Assembly: GCF_004340465.1 (NCBI RefSeq)
Contig: NZ_SLVV01000003.1
Span: 48,982-112,981, forward strand
DNA from: Mesobacillus foraminis
GTDB taxonomy: Bacteria; Bacillota; Bacilli; Bacillales; Cytobacillaceae
Direction: 5' to 3'
Length of the DNA stretch: 64,000 nucleotides
Shown: piece after piece, positions 52,754-61,673 of the stretch
Numbering within the stretch: position 1 is the first letter of the stretch
How the letters are laid out: every line of letters begins with the position of its first letter
Program-made: the position numbers and the translations under genes
Notes under the pieces: generated by a model
Told to the model about the DNA's origin: nothing
The model's database searches: none
Seen by the model: the letters and a program-made list of their open reading frames with translations, nothing else

Positions 52754-53647
52754 ATGAAAATGGAAGTAGCCATTGCAGATAAGAAATCCATTAAAGCTGA
52801 ACCAGTATCTGAGAAAAAAAGAAATAGAATCACTAATATATTTGTATTTGCCTTCCTGAGCATAGGAGCCATTTTCATGGTGGCACCTCTGCTCTGGATG
52901 GTGTCAACATCGGTTAAAACGAAAGAGGATGTTTTTGCTTTGCCGCCCGTGTGGATTCCTACCGATATTTCGTTTAGCAAATATGCGGAAATCTGGTCGA
53001 TGGGCCCTCTTTTATCTGGTATTTCGAATAGTTTAATCGTAGCAGTAACCGTTACGGTGATCGGGACGATTACTTCAAGCCTGGCTGCCTTTGCCTTTTC
53101 AAAGCTTAAGTTCCGTGGCAGGAATAATTTGTTTATCCTGTTGTTCGCTTCGGTCATGATTCCGTATCCAGCGCTGATGATTCCCCAATTCATGATGTTT
53201 TCAAGCATCGGCTGGGTAGACAGCCTTCTGCCGCTGATTGTTCCGGGATTATTTGGCAACCTGTTCATGATCTTCTTCCTGAGACAATATTTAAGCAGTG
53301 TTCCAAATTCTATCATTGAAGCGGCTAAGATTGATGGCTGCTCTTACTTCCAGATTTTTTACAAGATCATTTTCCCTTTGATCAAACCAGCGGTGGCAGC
53401 ACAGTTAATCCTGTGGTTCATGGGAATCTGGAACGATTATCTTGGCCCGATCCTTTACTTGAATTCACCAGAGAAGCAGACCTTGCAGCTGGTTATTGCC
53501 AACTTCAATGCTTCGTATGCAATCCAGTCTGATTATCCGCTGATTATGGCTGCGTCGGTTGTTGCTTTGCTTCCTATGTTGATTGTGTTTATGGTCTTCC
53601 AAAAACAAATCATCGAATCGATTGCGATCTCCGGGGTAAAAGGGTAA
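52754..53647 (+). CDS. araQ: Arabino-oligosaccharide ABC transporter, permease AraQ
   Basis: A 297-residue MalG-type permease with six membrane helices and the EAA loop IEAAKIDGCSYFQIFYKIIFP. It pairs with AraP to form the channel. In B. subtilis AraQ is coupled to the shared ATPase MsmX. The start has AAGAAAGGGG upstream. A terminator separates it from the GH43 gene, which may rely on read-through or its own promoter. Confidence 0.88.
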   Translation: MKMEVAIADKKSIKAEPVSEKKRNRITNIFVFAFLSIGAIFMVAPLLWMVSTSVKTKEDVFALPPVWIPTDISFSKYAEIWSMGPLLSGISNSLIVAVTVTVIGTITSSLAAFAFSKLKFRGRNNLFILLFASVMIPYPALMIPQFMMFSSIGWVDSLLPLIVPGLFGNLFMIFFLRQYLSSVPNSIIEAAKIDGCSYFQIFYKIIFPLIKPAVAAQLILWFMGIWNDYLGPILYLNSPEKQTLQLVIANFNASYAIQSDYPLIMAASVVALLPMLIVFMVFQKQIIESIAISGVKG

Positions 53648-53694
53648 GTTGGCCAAATCCAATTTACGTTTTCGAAATAGAATAAACCCATAAA

Positions 53695-53735
53695 AAGGCA
53701 CTTATCATTTATGAACCTCTGATAAGTGCTTTTTG
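53695..53735 (+). terminator. Terminator after araQ
   Basis: GCACTTATCA pairs with TGATAAGTGC, followed by TTTTTG. Confidence 0.75.
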
Positions 53736-53769
53736 TTTCAAATAAAGTGACATAAAGGAGAGATTTTAC

Positions 53770-55101
53770 ATGAAGTTTCCTAAAGCGCCCATGAAATACA
53801 AGCTGTACGATGAGTCGATCATTCATGAAGAAAGTCTGTGGACGATTAACAACGCCCATGACCCAGCGAGTTTTAAAGATGGCGATACATACTATGTTTT
53901 CTCAACGGATGCGAAATATGGCGGTCCTCCAATAGGAGGAATCCAGATTAGAAAATCCAGGGACTTGATTCACTGGGAGTTTGTCGGCCATGCCTTTGAT
54001 CAGATTCCGGCAGAAGCTCACGAATGGACGGGGGCCAAAGGCTTATGGGCGCCGGAAGTCGTAAAATTTGGAGATACATACTATATGTACTATGCGGCGT
54101 CACAGTTTGGAAAAAACCAGTCCTTTATCGGGGTGGCGACCTCAAGCCATATCGAGGGACCGTGGGAGGACCAGGGTGAGGTCGTGAAGTCAAAGCAGGG
54201 CGACCTTCCCAATGCGATCGATCCCAATATCACCTTTGATGAAGATGGAAACCCATGGATGGTGTATGGCTCATTTTTCGGAGGCATGTTTGTGTTCCGC
54301 ATTGACCCGGCTACGGGGAAGAAACTGGCAGGCAGCGAAGAGAAGCTGATTGCGAAGAGGCATGAGAGTGTGGAGGCAGCAATCGAAGGGCCTTATATTG
54401 TCTATCATCCAGAATTTAAAAAGTACTATCTCTTTGTCTCCTATGACTCCCTATTTAAAAACTATAATATCCGCGTTGGCCGGGCAGACCATATTGAGGG
54501 CCCGTATGTAGATTTTAACGGAAATGAAATGACCGATCTTTCCCTGCCGCCCAATGATGTGGGCATGAAAATCCTGGGAGGCTATAAATTTGGCGATTCC
54601 GAAGGCTGGATTGCCCCAGGCCATAATTCGGTTCTGAAGGACGGCGACTCCTATTTCATCGTCCATCATGCAAGGGGCGAAAAGGACCCCCACTGGCATT
54701 ATTTGCACGTCAGGAAAATTTTCTGGAGTGTGGACGGCTGGCCATTAGTGTCCCCTGAACGCTACGCAGGAGAAGAAGAAACAGAAATTGATCCTGCTCT
54801 AATGGAAGGCACATGGGAATATATTCAAATGGACAAGGATCAGAATGAACAGCTTCATTCCAGGTCCATTGAACTCGGAACCGATACAAAAGCAGGCAGG
54901 GGCAAGGGATCCTGCAGGTATATAAAAGGCAATCAGTTTGAATTGTTTTTAAGTGAAAACGGCAGAGAACGAAAAGAGGAAATCATTGTCCTGCCTGCAT
55001 GGGACTGGGAAAACTGGGTGCCAACCCTTGTGTTCGCAGGAAAAGATGAGCATGGGGAAGTCATCATCGGGAAGAAAGTGGTACCGGTGACAGAAGAATA
55101 A
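53770..55101 (+). CDS. Intracellular GH43 arabinanase/arabinofuranosidase
   Basis: A 443-residue GH43 enzyme without signal peptide, so it acts on imported arabino-oligosaccharides. The catalytic acids are Asp31 (AHDPASF, base), Asp151 (AIDPNI) and Glu206 (IEGPYIV, acid). The propeller ends near residue 335. A C-terminal beta-domain (about 340-443) resembles the lipocalin-like domain of secreted arabinanases, making it longer than the Geobacillus intracellular AbnB (about 315). Whether it is endo- or exo-acting cannot be told. The start has AAAGGAGAG upstream. Confidence 0.82.
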   Translation: MKFPKAPMKYKLYDESIIHEESLWTINNAHDPASFKDGDTYYVFSTDAKYGGPPIGGIQIRKSRDLIHWEFVGHAFDQIPAEAHEWTGAKGLWAPEVVKFGDTYYMYYAASQFGKNQSFIGVATSSHIEGPWEDQGEVVKSKQGDLPNAIDPNITFDEDGNPWMVYGSFFGGMFVFRIDPATGKKLAGSEEKLIAKRHESVEAAIEGPYIVYHPEFKKYYLFVSYDSLFKNYNIRVGRADHIEGPYVDFNGNEMTDLSLPPNDVGMKILGGYKFGDSEGWIAPGHNSVLKDGDSYFIVHHARGEKDPHWHYLHVRKIFWSVDGWPLVSPERYAGEEETEIDPALMEGTWEYIQMDKDQNEQLHSRSIELGTDTKAGRGKGSCRYIKGNQFELFLSENGRERKEEIIVLPAWDWENWVPTLVFAGKDEHGEVIIGKKVVPVTEE

Positions 55102-55212
55102 GGCAGCATCAAGCAATCTGCTGGAATAACGTACAAGCCGGGGGATCCCCCGAATCCCTCGGTGTTAATAAAGAGATTTGCCAGATTCATAACCAGAGAG
55201 GGAGAAAGCTTT

Positions 55213-56181
55213 ATGAATTACCGTACATTGGGCAGGACAGGATTAAAAGTATCAGAGATTGGCTATGGAGCCTGGGGTATCGGCCAGACAAGCTGGGTGG
55301 GGGCAAGCGATGAGGAGTCCCTGAAAGCCCTTAACAAAGCCATCGACCTTGGACTTAATTTTATTGACACTGCGCTGGCATATGGCAATGGCCACAGTGA
55401 ACGCCTGGTTGGCGAGGCGGTCAGGAAACGATCTGGCAAGATTCACGTTGCGACAAAGGTGCCGCCCAAAAATATGAAATGGCCTGCGAGCAGGGATGTA
55501 TCCGTGAATGATGCCTATCCGGCTCAATATGTCATTGAAAAGACGGAGGAAAGCCTAAGGAACCTTGGGCTTGAAACCATTGATGTCCAGCAGTTCCACG
55601 TCTGGACAGATGAGTGGACAGGGCAGGGAGACTGGCTGGAGGCAGTGGAGCAGCTGAAAAAAGACGGTAAAATTCAGCACTTCGGCATTTCGGTCAACGA
55701 TAATGAACCGGAAAATGTGATTAAGCTGATTGAAACGGGAGTCGTCGATACCGTACAAGTGATTTACAATATCTTTGAGCAGCTTCCGGAGGACAGGCTT
55801 TTCCCGGCATGCGAGAAGTACAATACAGGAATCATTGTCAGGGTGCCGCTTGATGAAGGCGGGCTGACCGGCAAAATCACGCCTGAGTCGACATTCCCGG
55901 AAGGAGATTTCCGCAATCACTATTTCAGGGAAGACAGGAAGCAGGAAGTGTACCAAAGGGTGCAGAATATTGCCTCGGATCTAGAAATTGCCATCGAGCA
56001 AATGCCGGAAACGGCGCTGCGTTTCATTCTGAGCAATCCCCTCGTATCCACAGTTATTCCTGGAATGCGATCGGTTCGCCATGCGGAAGCCAACTGCACT
56101 GTCGGGTCGGGGGAAGGTCTAACTCAAGCTCAGCTTGACACATTGGCCAAACACCGCTGGATCAGAAACTTTTATAAGTAA
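55213..56181 (+). CDS. Aldo/keto reductase
   Basis: A 322-residue AKR-superfamily oxidoreductase with a TIM-barrel pattern. The catalytic tyrosine lies in DTALAYGNGHSERLVG, the lysine in HVATKVPP and the histidine in QQFHVW. NADPH-binding family features follow near the C-terminus. Its place between the GH43 gene and the ara regulator suggests reduction or oxidation of a pentose or oligosaccharide, but this is inference. ATG 55213 follows GAGAGGGAG; the in-frame extension to 55162 has no ribosome binding site. Confidence 0.82.
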   Translation: MNYRTLGRTGLKVSEIGYGAWGIGQTSWVGASDEESLKALNKAIDLGLNFIDTALAYGNGHSERLVGEAVRKRSGKIHVATKVPPKNMKWPASRDVSVNDAYPAQYVIEKTEESLRNLGLETIDVQQFHVWTDEWTGQGDWLEAVEQLKKDGKIQHFGISVNDNEPENVIKLIETGVVDTVQVIYNIFEQLPEDRLFPACEKYNTGIIVRVPLDEGGLTGKITPESTFPEGDFRNHYFREDRKQEVYQRVQNIASDLEIAIEQMPETALRFILSNPLVSTVIPGMRSVRHAEANCTVGSGEGLTQAQLDTLAKHRWIRNFYK

Positions 56182-56187
56182 TTAAAA

Positions 56188-56230
56188 TAAGACAGGCCTC
56201 AAGCATGGTTCGCTTGAGGCCTGCTTTTTA
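56188..56230. terminator. Bidirectional terminator
   Basis: CAGGCCTCAAGC pairs with GCTTGAGGCCTG, with CTTTTTA on the right and A-rich sequence on the left. It lies between convergent genes. Confidence 0.85.
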
Positions 56231-57130
56231 TTCATAGTAAAGCCGGAAAACAATATCCTGATTATAATTTCCAAATCCGCTGCCGAATATCGTCAGTCCT
56301 CCTACGTTTTCACTTTCGCCCTCGGCAGCAATGCGAAATGAAAAAAGACTTTCGCGGATGCCGATCTGGTCGATCGAGGTGTCCGACAGTTTTCTGCCGT
56401 CAATATAGGTCCCATTCTCCGTAATCCGGATGTGTTTTAGCAGTCCGTACTGGTTGATCACGCCTGGCCACCATGCTGGTGTAAATTTGCCCCGGCTGTC
56501 GCCGAAGTCACCGGGGCTCGTCCATACCCCCAGATGATGATTGTTTAAGTAAAAGCTTATGTCGGAGGGCCAGTTGCTGTTGGTGAATGGGGCTTCGGAG
56601 GAGATCTCCAGGGATATTTCCAGTGTCTTTGGTTCCTGGTTTGCATTTAGGAAGTTAGGGATTCGATATTCCAGATACCCTTTGCCCAGCCAGAGAATTT
56701 TGGCATTGATGCGCTCAGGAGAAAGGAAATATCTTGGATCATCGAACTCGCCGATAATGGCCTCCTGTGTAGCAAGTCCGCAGGTGGGTTCAGCCTGATA
56801 GTCGGTAAAGTGTCCGACGGAAACCTCCATTTCATGGTAATCCATTACTTTTTTCGTAATGGACGGGAAAAGGATTTCGATTTTATCAACATACAGGACA
56901 CACCTCTTCTGGACTCCGCCTTTGCCGGGAATCATTTCCGTGCGGATGATTCCAGCCTTTTCTAACTTTTTGACATGCATGGTCATAATGGCGCTGCTTA
57001 ACCCCAGTGCTTCAGCAAGCTCTTTAATATTCATTGTTTTGTCAGCCAGGAGGTGGACGATGTTAATCCGCACCTTGCTCGCCAGCGCCTCAAAGATGGG
57101 CAAAGAATGTTTCGAAAGATCAATTTCCAT
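56228..57130 (-). CDS. ArsR-type regulator with large C-terminal effector domain
   Basis: A 300-residue protein whose first 85 residues form an ArsR-type winged helix (IKELAEALGLSSAIMTMHVK). Ordinary ArsR proteins end near residue 110 and bind metals. Here about 200 extra residues follow, rich in Trp, Tyr and Gly with a beta-sandwich look (LEISLEISSEAPFTNSNWPS; GKFTPAWWPGVINQYG), more like a ligand-binding jelly roll. It is divergent from araBDA and so probably co-regulates arabinose genes with AraR. AGGAGG precedes its ATG. The ligand is unknown. Confidence 0.7.
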   Translation of the reverse strand: MEIDLSKHSLPIFEALASKVRINIVHLLADKTMNIKELAEALGLSSAIMTMHVKKLEKAGIIRTEMIPGKGGVQKRCVLYVDKIEILFPSITKKVMDYHEMEVSVGHFTDYQAEPTCGLATQEAIIGEFDDPRYFLSPERINAKILWLGKGYLEYRIPNFLNANQEPKTLEISLEISSEAPFTNSNWPSDISFYLNNHHLGVWTSPGDFGDSRGKFTPAWWPGVINQYGLLKHIRITENGTYIDGRKLSDTSIDQIGIRESLFSFRIAAEGESENVGGLTIFGSGFGNYNQDIVFRLYYE

Positions 57131-57279
57131 AATATCCTCCTAAAGACTTACTCTACCTATTACTATACCGTTCAAAAGGAGGGAATAACAAGCGAGATTG
57201 AGGGAGCAAAGCCACTTCCCTGCGGTCTATATTTCCTATTGATGGTATTAAAAAGATTGTTTAATCGCTATACAAATAT

Positions 57280-57295
57280 AGTAGTACGTACCAAT
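57280..57295 (+). promoter_or_regulatory. AraR-like operator, distal, in the araB upstream region
   Basis: AGTAGTACGTACCAAT has the GTACGTAC core; the centre is 57287.5. It lies 118 bp upstream of the next operator, between the divergent regulator gene and the araB promoter. Confidence 0.5.
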
Positions 57296-57361
57296 TCTTT
57301 GCACTGTGACTGAAATTTGTCTTTTTTTTCATTGGAAATTGCGTAAAATGAAAAAAAATGA

Positions 57362-57389
57362 TTGAAATATACAGGGAAGATGATACAAT
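57362..57389 (+). promoter_or_regulatory. Candidate araB promoter
   Basis: TTGAAA (57362-57367), a 16-bp spacer and TACAAT (57384-57389). The expected start site near 57396 is immediately before an AraR operator. Confidence 0.55.
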
Positions 57390-57399
57390 CTAATTAAGG

Positions 57400-57413
57400 T
57401 TATACGTACAAGT
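57400..57413 (+). promoter_or_regulatory. AraR operator 1 at araB
   Basis: TTATACGTACAAGT; the centre is 57405.5, at the start of the transcript. It is the exact reverse complement of operator 2. Confidence 0.7.
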
Positions 57414-57469
57414 TGGAGTACATATCCAACTAATCTGTTACTATTAAAACTTTCAAGCTATTTGCTTTT

Positions 57470-57483
57470 ACTTGTACGTATAA
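57470..57483 (+). promoter_or_regulatory. AraR operator 2 at araB
   Basis: ACTTGTACGTATAA; the centre is 57477.5, exactly 72 bp from operator 1 (close to seven helical turns). An inverted pair in near helical phase is what cooperative looping by AraR would use. Confidence 0.7.
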
Positions 57484-57567
57484 AGAATGAGATACTTGGT
57501 TCGCCATACAAGCGGCTTTTGCTGGTTGTATATTATATCCTTTAAATTAAGAGATAGGGTGGTTCAA

Positions 57568-59262
57568 ATGGCAAAGTATTCGATTGGTGTTGATTACGGA
57601 ACACAATCTGGAAGGGCCGTACTGGTTGAAGTAGCAACAGGAAAAGAAATCGCCACTGCAGTGAAACCGTACACCCATGGGGTAATGGACGAGTTCCTGC
57701 CTGACGGTACAACAAGACTTGAAAATGACTGGGCTTTGCAGCATCCGAATGATTATTTGGAAGTCTTGCAGGTTACCATTCCGGAAGTTTTGAAGACATC
57801 GGGTGTTTCCGCAGAGGATGTAGTTGGATTGGGAATCGATTTTACAGCTTGTACGGTTCTTCCGATCAATAAACAAGGAACTCCTTTATGCTTGACAGAG
57901 GAATTCGAAAAGAATCCTCACAGCTATGTTAAACTTTGGAAGCATCATGCTGCACAGGATGAAGCGAACCAATTAAATAAAATTGCAGAAGAACGCGGAG
58001 AAGCCTTTTTGCAGCGCTACGGCGGCAAGATTTCCTCTGAGTGGATGATCCCGAAAGTATGGCAGATCCTGAATGAAGCTCCGGAAATTTATGAGGCAGC
58101 GGATCAGATCGTCGAGGCAACAGACTGGGTAACCTCGCAGCTGACGGGAGACCTGAAGCGAAACAGCTGTACAGCTGGCTATAAAGCAATCTGGAACAAA
58201 CAGGAAGGATATCCTTCTAAGGAATTCTTTAAGGCGCTTGACCCTCGCCTGGAAAATGTCGTTGAAGACAAGCTGTCCAATGACATCTACTCCATAGGTT
58301 CTAAAGCCGGGGAACTCACTGAAAAGGCTGCAAAGCTCACAGGATTAAAACCAGGCACATCCATTGCAATCGCCAATGTTGATGCCCATGTTGCCGTTCC
58401 TGCAGTAGGCATAACAGAGCCAGGCAAGCTATTGATGATCATGGGAACCTCTACGTGCCATATTTTACTTGGCGAAGAAGAAAAGGTCGTACCTGGCATG
58501 TGCGGTGTGGTTGAAGATGGTGTCATTCCTGGATTAATGGGTTATGAAGCAGGCCAATCCTGTGTGGGCGACCACTTTGAATGGTTTATCGAAAATTGCG
58601 TTCCTGCAAGCTATTATGAAGAAGCAGAGCAAAAGGGCGTCAATATTCACCAGCTGCTAACCGACAAGGCGAATTCTTTGAGGGTTGGTGAAAGCGGTCT
58701 CATCGCTCTTGACTGGTGGAACGGAAACCGTTCGACACTTGTTGATGCTGACCTGACTGGGGTATTGCTGGGAGCAACGCTGTTAACAAAGCCGGAAGAG
58801 ATTTACCGAGCTCTGATTGAAGCTACTGCCTATGGAACAAGGATGATCGTGGAAACCTTCCGCAAGGCCGGTGTTCCGATCAATGAGGTTTATGCCTGCG
58901 GCGGGATTGCTGAAAAGAATGCTCTGATGATGCAAATCTATTCCGATGTTCTTAACATGGATATCAAGATTTCTGCTTCTTCCCAGACTCCGGCACTAGG
59001 TTCTGCCATGTTTGGAGCGGTAGCAGCCGGAAAAGAACGCGGAGGCTATGACAGCATAACCGATGCAGCCAAGGTAATGGGCCGGGTAAAAGATGAATTC
59101 TATCAGCCTGTTTCCGATAATGCCGCTGTATATGACAAGCTTTATGCGGAATATGCAAATCTCTATGATTACTTTGGCCGCGGAGAAAACGATGTGATGA
59201 AGCGTCTTAAGAAGATTAAGAGAGAAAGCGTCCAGGAGAAAAAGGGGGAGACAGTATGCTAG
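57568..59262 (+). CDS. araB: Ribulokinase
   Basis: A 564-residue FGGY-family kinase that phosphorylates L-ribulose to L-ribulose-5-phosphate. The N-terminal phosphate-binding motif is [14 protein letters not shown], and the C-terminal FGGY signature region includes [23 protein letters not shown] 57568 follows AGGGTGG; the in-frame opening at 57487 lies within the operator region without a ribosome binding site. It overlaps araD by 7 bp. Confidence 0.94.
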   Translation: MAKYSIGVDYGTQSGRAVLVEVATGKEIATAVKPYTHGVMDEFLPDGTTRLENDWALQHPNDYLEVLQVTIPEVLKTSGVSAEDVVGLGIDFTACTVLPINKQGTPLCLTEEFEKNPHSYVKLWKHHAAQDEANQLNKIAEERGEAFLQRYGGKISSEWMIPKVWQILNEAPEIYEAADQIVEATDWVTSQLTGDLKRNSCTAGYKAIWNKQEGYPSKEFFKALDPRLENVVEDKLSNDIYSIGSKAGELTEKAAKLTGLKPGTSIAIANVDAHVAVPAVGITEPGKLLMIMGTSTCHILLGEEEKVVPGMCGVVEDGVIPGLMGYEAGQSCVGDHFEWFIENCVPASYYEEAEQKGVNIHQLLTDKANSLRVGESGLIALDWWNGNRSTLVDADLTGVLLGATLLTKPEEIYRALIEATAYGTRMIVETFRKAGVPINEVYACGGIAEKNALMMQIYSDVLNMDIKISASSQTPALGSAMFGAVAAGKERGGYDSITDAAKVMGRVKDEFYQPVSDNAAVYDKLYAEYANLYDYFGRGENDVMKRLKKIKRESVQEKKGETVC

Positions 59263-59951
59263 AAAAGCTGAAACAGGAAGTGCTTGAAGCAAACCTCGAT
59301 CTTCCTAAATATGGACTTGTCACTTTTACATGGGGAAACGTAAGCGGTATTGACCGTGAAGAAGGGCTTGTCGTCATTAAGCCAAGCGGCATTCCTTATG
59401 ATGAATTGAAGGCAGAGCATCTTGTGGTTGTGGATCTGGAAGGAAATATTGTCGAAGGAAACCTGAGGCCTTCCTCTGATACTCCGACACACCTGGCGCT
59501 CTATAAAGCATTTGAAACCATCGGCGGAATCGTTCACACACATTCCCCGTGGGCGACAAGCTGGGCACAGGCCGGCAGGGCCATCCCGCCGCTTGGGACC
59601 ACTCATGCTGATTATTTTTACGGGAAAATTCCTTGTACAAGGCCATTGACTCAAATGGAAATCAATCAGGCATATGAGCTTGAAACGGGAAATGTCATCA
59701 TTGAGAAGTTCCGCAGTGAAGGGCTTGACCCTGTTGCCATGCCAGGTGTCCTGGTTGCCAGCCACGCCCCGTTCGCTTGGGGAAAGGATGCCCATCAGGC
59801 AGTCCATAACGCAGTGGTCCTTGAGGAAGTCGCAAAAATGGCGCTTCACAGCTTCCAGCTCAATCCGCAGGTGGAAGACATTGACCAGTTCCTGCTGGAT
59901 AAACATTACCTGCGCAAGCATGGTGCCAATGCCTATTACGGGCAGAAATAA
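59256..59951 (+). CDS. araD: L-ribulose-5-phosphate 4-epimerase
   Basis: A 231-residue class II aldolase-fold epimerase that converts L-ribulose-5-phosphate to D-xylulose-5-phosphate. The zinc ligands lie in [16 protein letters not shown] (HTH) and further on near TTHADYF. Length matches AraD (about 230). It is translated in an overlap with araB, with AAAGGGGGAG as ribosome binding site. Confidence 0.94.
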   Translation: MLEKLKQEVLEANLDLPKYGLVTFTWGNVSGIDREEGLVVIKPSGIPYDELKAEHLVVVDLEGNIVEGNLRPSSDTPTHLALYKAFETIGGIVHTHSPWATSWAQAGRAIPPLGTTHADYFYGKIPCTRPLTQMEINQAYELETGNVIIEKFRSEGLDPVAMPGVLVASHAPFAWGKDAHQAVHNAVVLEEVAKMALHSFQLNPQVEDIDQFLLDKHYLRKHGANAYYGQK

Positions 59952-59979
59952 AGGTTTAGAGACTAAGAGATTACCTGAA

Positions 59980-60038
59980 TTGAGGAGTTAGTTACCGGAT
60001 TTTCAGCGAAATTATAAGCAGATCTGCTGACTCCTCAA
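59980..60038 (+). other. Long-loop hairpin between araD and araA
   Basis: TTGAGGAGT (59980-59988) pairs perfectly with ACTCCTCAA (60030-60038) across a 41-nt loop that itself contains GCAGATCTGC. CTTTTATATAAA follows. It may tune araA expression by processing or partial termination. Confidence 0.4.
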
Positions 60039-60070
60039 CTTTTATATAAAAAACCTAGGAGGAATGAACC

Positions 60071-61555
60071 ATGCTGCAAACAAAAGCTTATGAATACTGG
60101 TTTGTTACAGGAAGCCAATTACTATACGGAGAAGAAACACTGAGAGAGGTTGAAGCGAACTCAAGGCAAATGGTGGAAGCCATGGATCAGGATTCTTCCC
60201 TTCCATACAAGCTTGTTTTTAAAACCGTTGTTAAGGAGTCGGATGCCATCCGCAAGCTTTTCCTTGAAGCCAACAATGATGAAAATTGCGCAGGCGTAAT
60301 CACATGGATGCATACTTTCTCCCCTTCAAAAATGTGGATTGCCGGTTTGAGTGTTCTTCAAAAGCCTTTGCTTCATCTACATACTCAATTCAACCGTGAT
60401 ATTCCATGGGATTCCATTGACATGGACTTCATGAACACAAATCAGTCCGCGCACGGTGACCGTGAACATGGTTTCATCGGAGCCCGCATGAATGTAAAAC
60501 GGAAAGTCGTTGTCGGCCACTGGGAAGATGAGCAGACAAAGGGTCGCATCGGAAGCTGGATGAGGACAGCTGCCGCTTTTGCAGAATCGAAAAATCTGAA
60601 GATCGCACGTTTTGGCGACAATATGCGTCAAGTAGCCGTAACAGAAGGCGACAAGATCGAAGCACAAATCAAATTCGGCTGGACGGTAAACGGTTACGGT
60701 GTAGGCGACCTTGTACAGCGCATCAATGACATTTCCGAACAGCAGGTTGACGCTCTATATGAAGAGTACAAGACATTGTACGATATTGTCCCTGAAGGAT
60801 TGCAAGAAGGCGCTGTAAAAGAATCCATCCGCGAACAGGCAAGAATTGAGCTTGGAATGAGAGCGTTTCTTGAAGAAGGAAACTATACAGCATTCACTAC
60901 TACATTTGAGGACCTCCATGGCATCCGCCAGCTTCCGGGACTTGCTGTTCAGCGCCTGATGGAAGATGGCTACGGCTTCGCCGGAGAAGGTGACTGGAAA
61001 ACGGCTGCACTTGTCCGCCTGATGAAAATTATTGCCGGCAATGAAGGGACTTCCTTCATGGAGGACTACACCAACCATTTCGAGCCGGGGAATGAAATGA
61101 TCCTTGGAGCTCACATGCTTGAGGTTTGCCCGACAATCGCTGCAACAAAGCCGCGCATTGAAGTTCATCCGCTTGGCATTGGCGGCAAGGAAGATCCTGC
61201 CCGCATCGTGTTTGACGGAGCAACTGGTGCAGCAGTCAACGCTTCAATCGTTGACATGGGGAACCGCTTCCGCATGCTGATCAATGAAATTGACGCTGTC
61301 CAGCCTGAAATCGACATGCCGAAGCTTCCAGTAGCAAGAGTGCTTTGGAAACCACAGCCATCGTTGAGCGTATCGGCAGAAAGCTGGATTCTTGCCGGCG
61401 GAGCGCACCATACTTGCTTCTCCTATGTGGTTACAACTGAACAGCTGATCGACTTCGCTGAGCTGTCCGGCATCGAATGTGTTGTCATTGACAACGATAC
61501 GAAAGTCCAGGCATTTAAAAACGAGCTTCGCTGGAACGAAATCTATTACCGTTAA
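60071..61555 (+). CDS. araA: L-arabinose isomerase
   Basis: A 494-residue enzyme converting L-arabinose to L-ribulose, with Mn-binding residues in the conserved regions around GNEGTSFMEDYTNHFEPGNE and LEVCPTIA. The start YEYWFVTGSQLLYGEETL is typical of AraA. A perfect AGGAGG precedes the ATG. The order araB-araD-araA differs from the B. subtilis araABD order. A terminator follows. Confidence 0.95.
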   Translation: MLQTKAYEYWFVTGSQLLYGEETLREVEANSRQMVEAMDQDSSLPYKLVFKTVVKESDAIRKLFLEANNDENCAGVITWMHTFSPSKMWIAGLSVLQKPLLHLHTQFNRDIPWDSIDMDFMNTNQSAHGDREHGFIGARMNVKRKVVVGHWEDEQTKGRIGSWMRTAAAFAESKNLKIARFGDNMRQVAVTEGDKIEAQIKFGWTVNGYGVGDLVQRINDISEQQVDALYEEYKTLYDIVPEGLQEGAVKESIREQARIELGMRAFLEEGNYTAFTTTFEDLHGIRQLPGLAVQRLMEDGYGFAGEGDWKTAALVRLMKIIAGNEGTSFMEDYTNHFEPGNEMILGAHMLEVCPTIAATKPRIEVHPLGIGGKEDPARIVFDGATGAAVNASIVDMGNRFRMLINEIDAVQPEIDMPKLPVARVLWKPQPSLSVSAESWILAGGAHHTCFSYVVTTEQLIDFAELSGIECVVIDNDTKVQAFKNELRWNEIYYR

Positions 61556-61591
61556 TAACCATTTATCCCGTTTGCGGGCTGATGGAATATC

Positions 61592-61631
61592 AAACTTCAG
61601 GGCTGTTTTACCAATAGCCCTGAAGTTTTTA
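61592..61631 (+). terminator. Terminator between araA and tkt
   Basis: AACTTCAGGGCT pairs with AGCCCTGAAGTT, followed by TTTATA. tkt begins 43 bp downstream, so some read-through or a weak promoter must serve it. Confidence 0.75.
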
Positions 61632-61673
61632 TAGGTTCGTATTTGTAAAATAAATGTAAAGCAGGGGGAAAAG

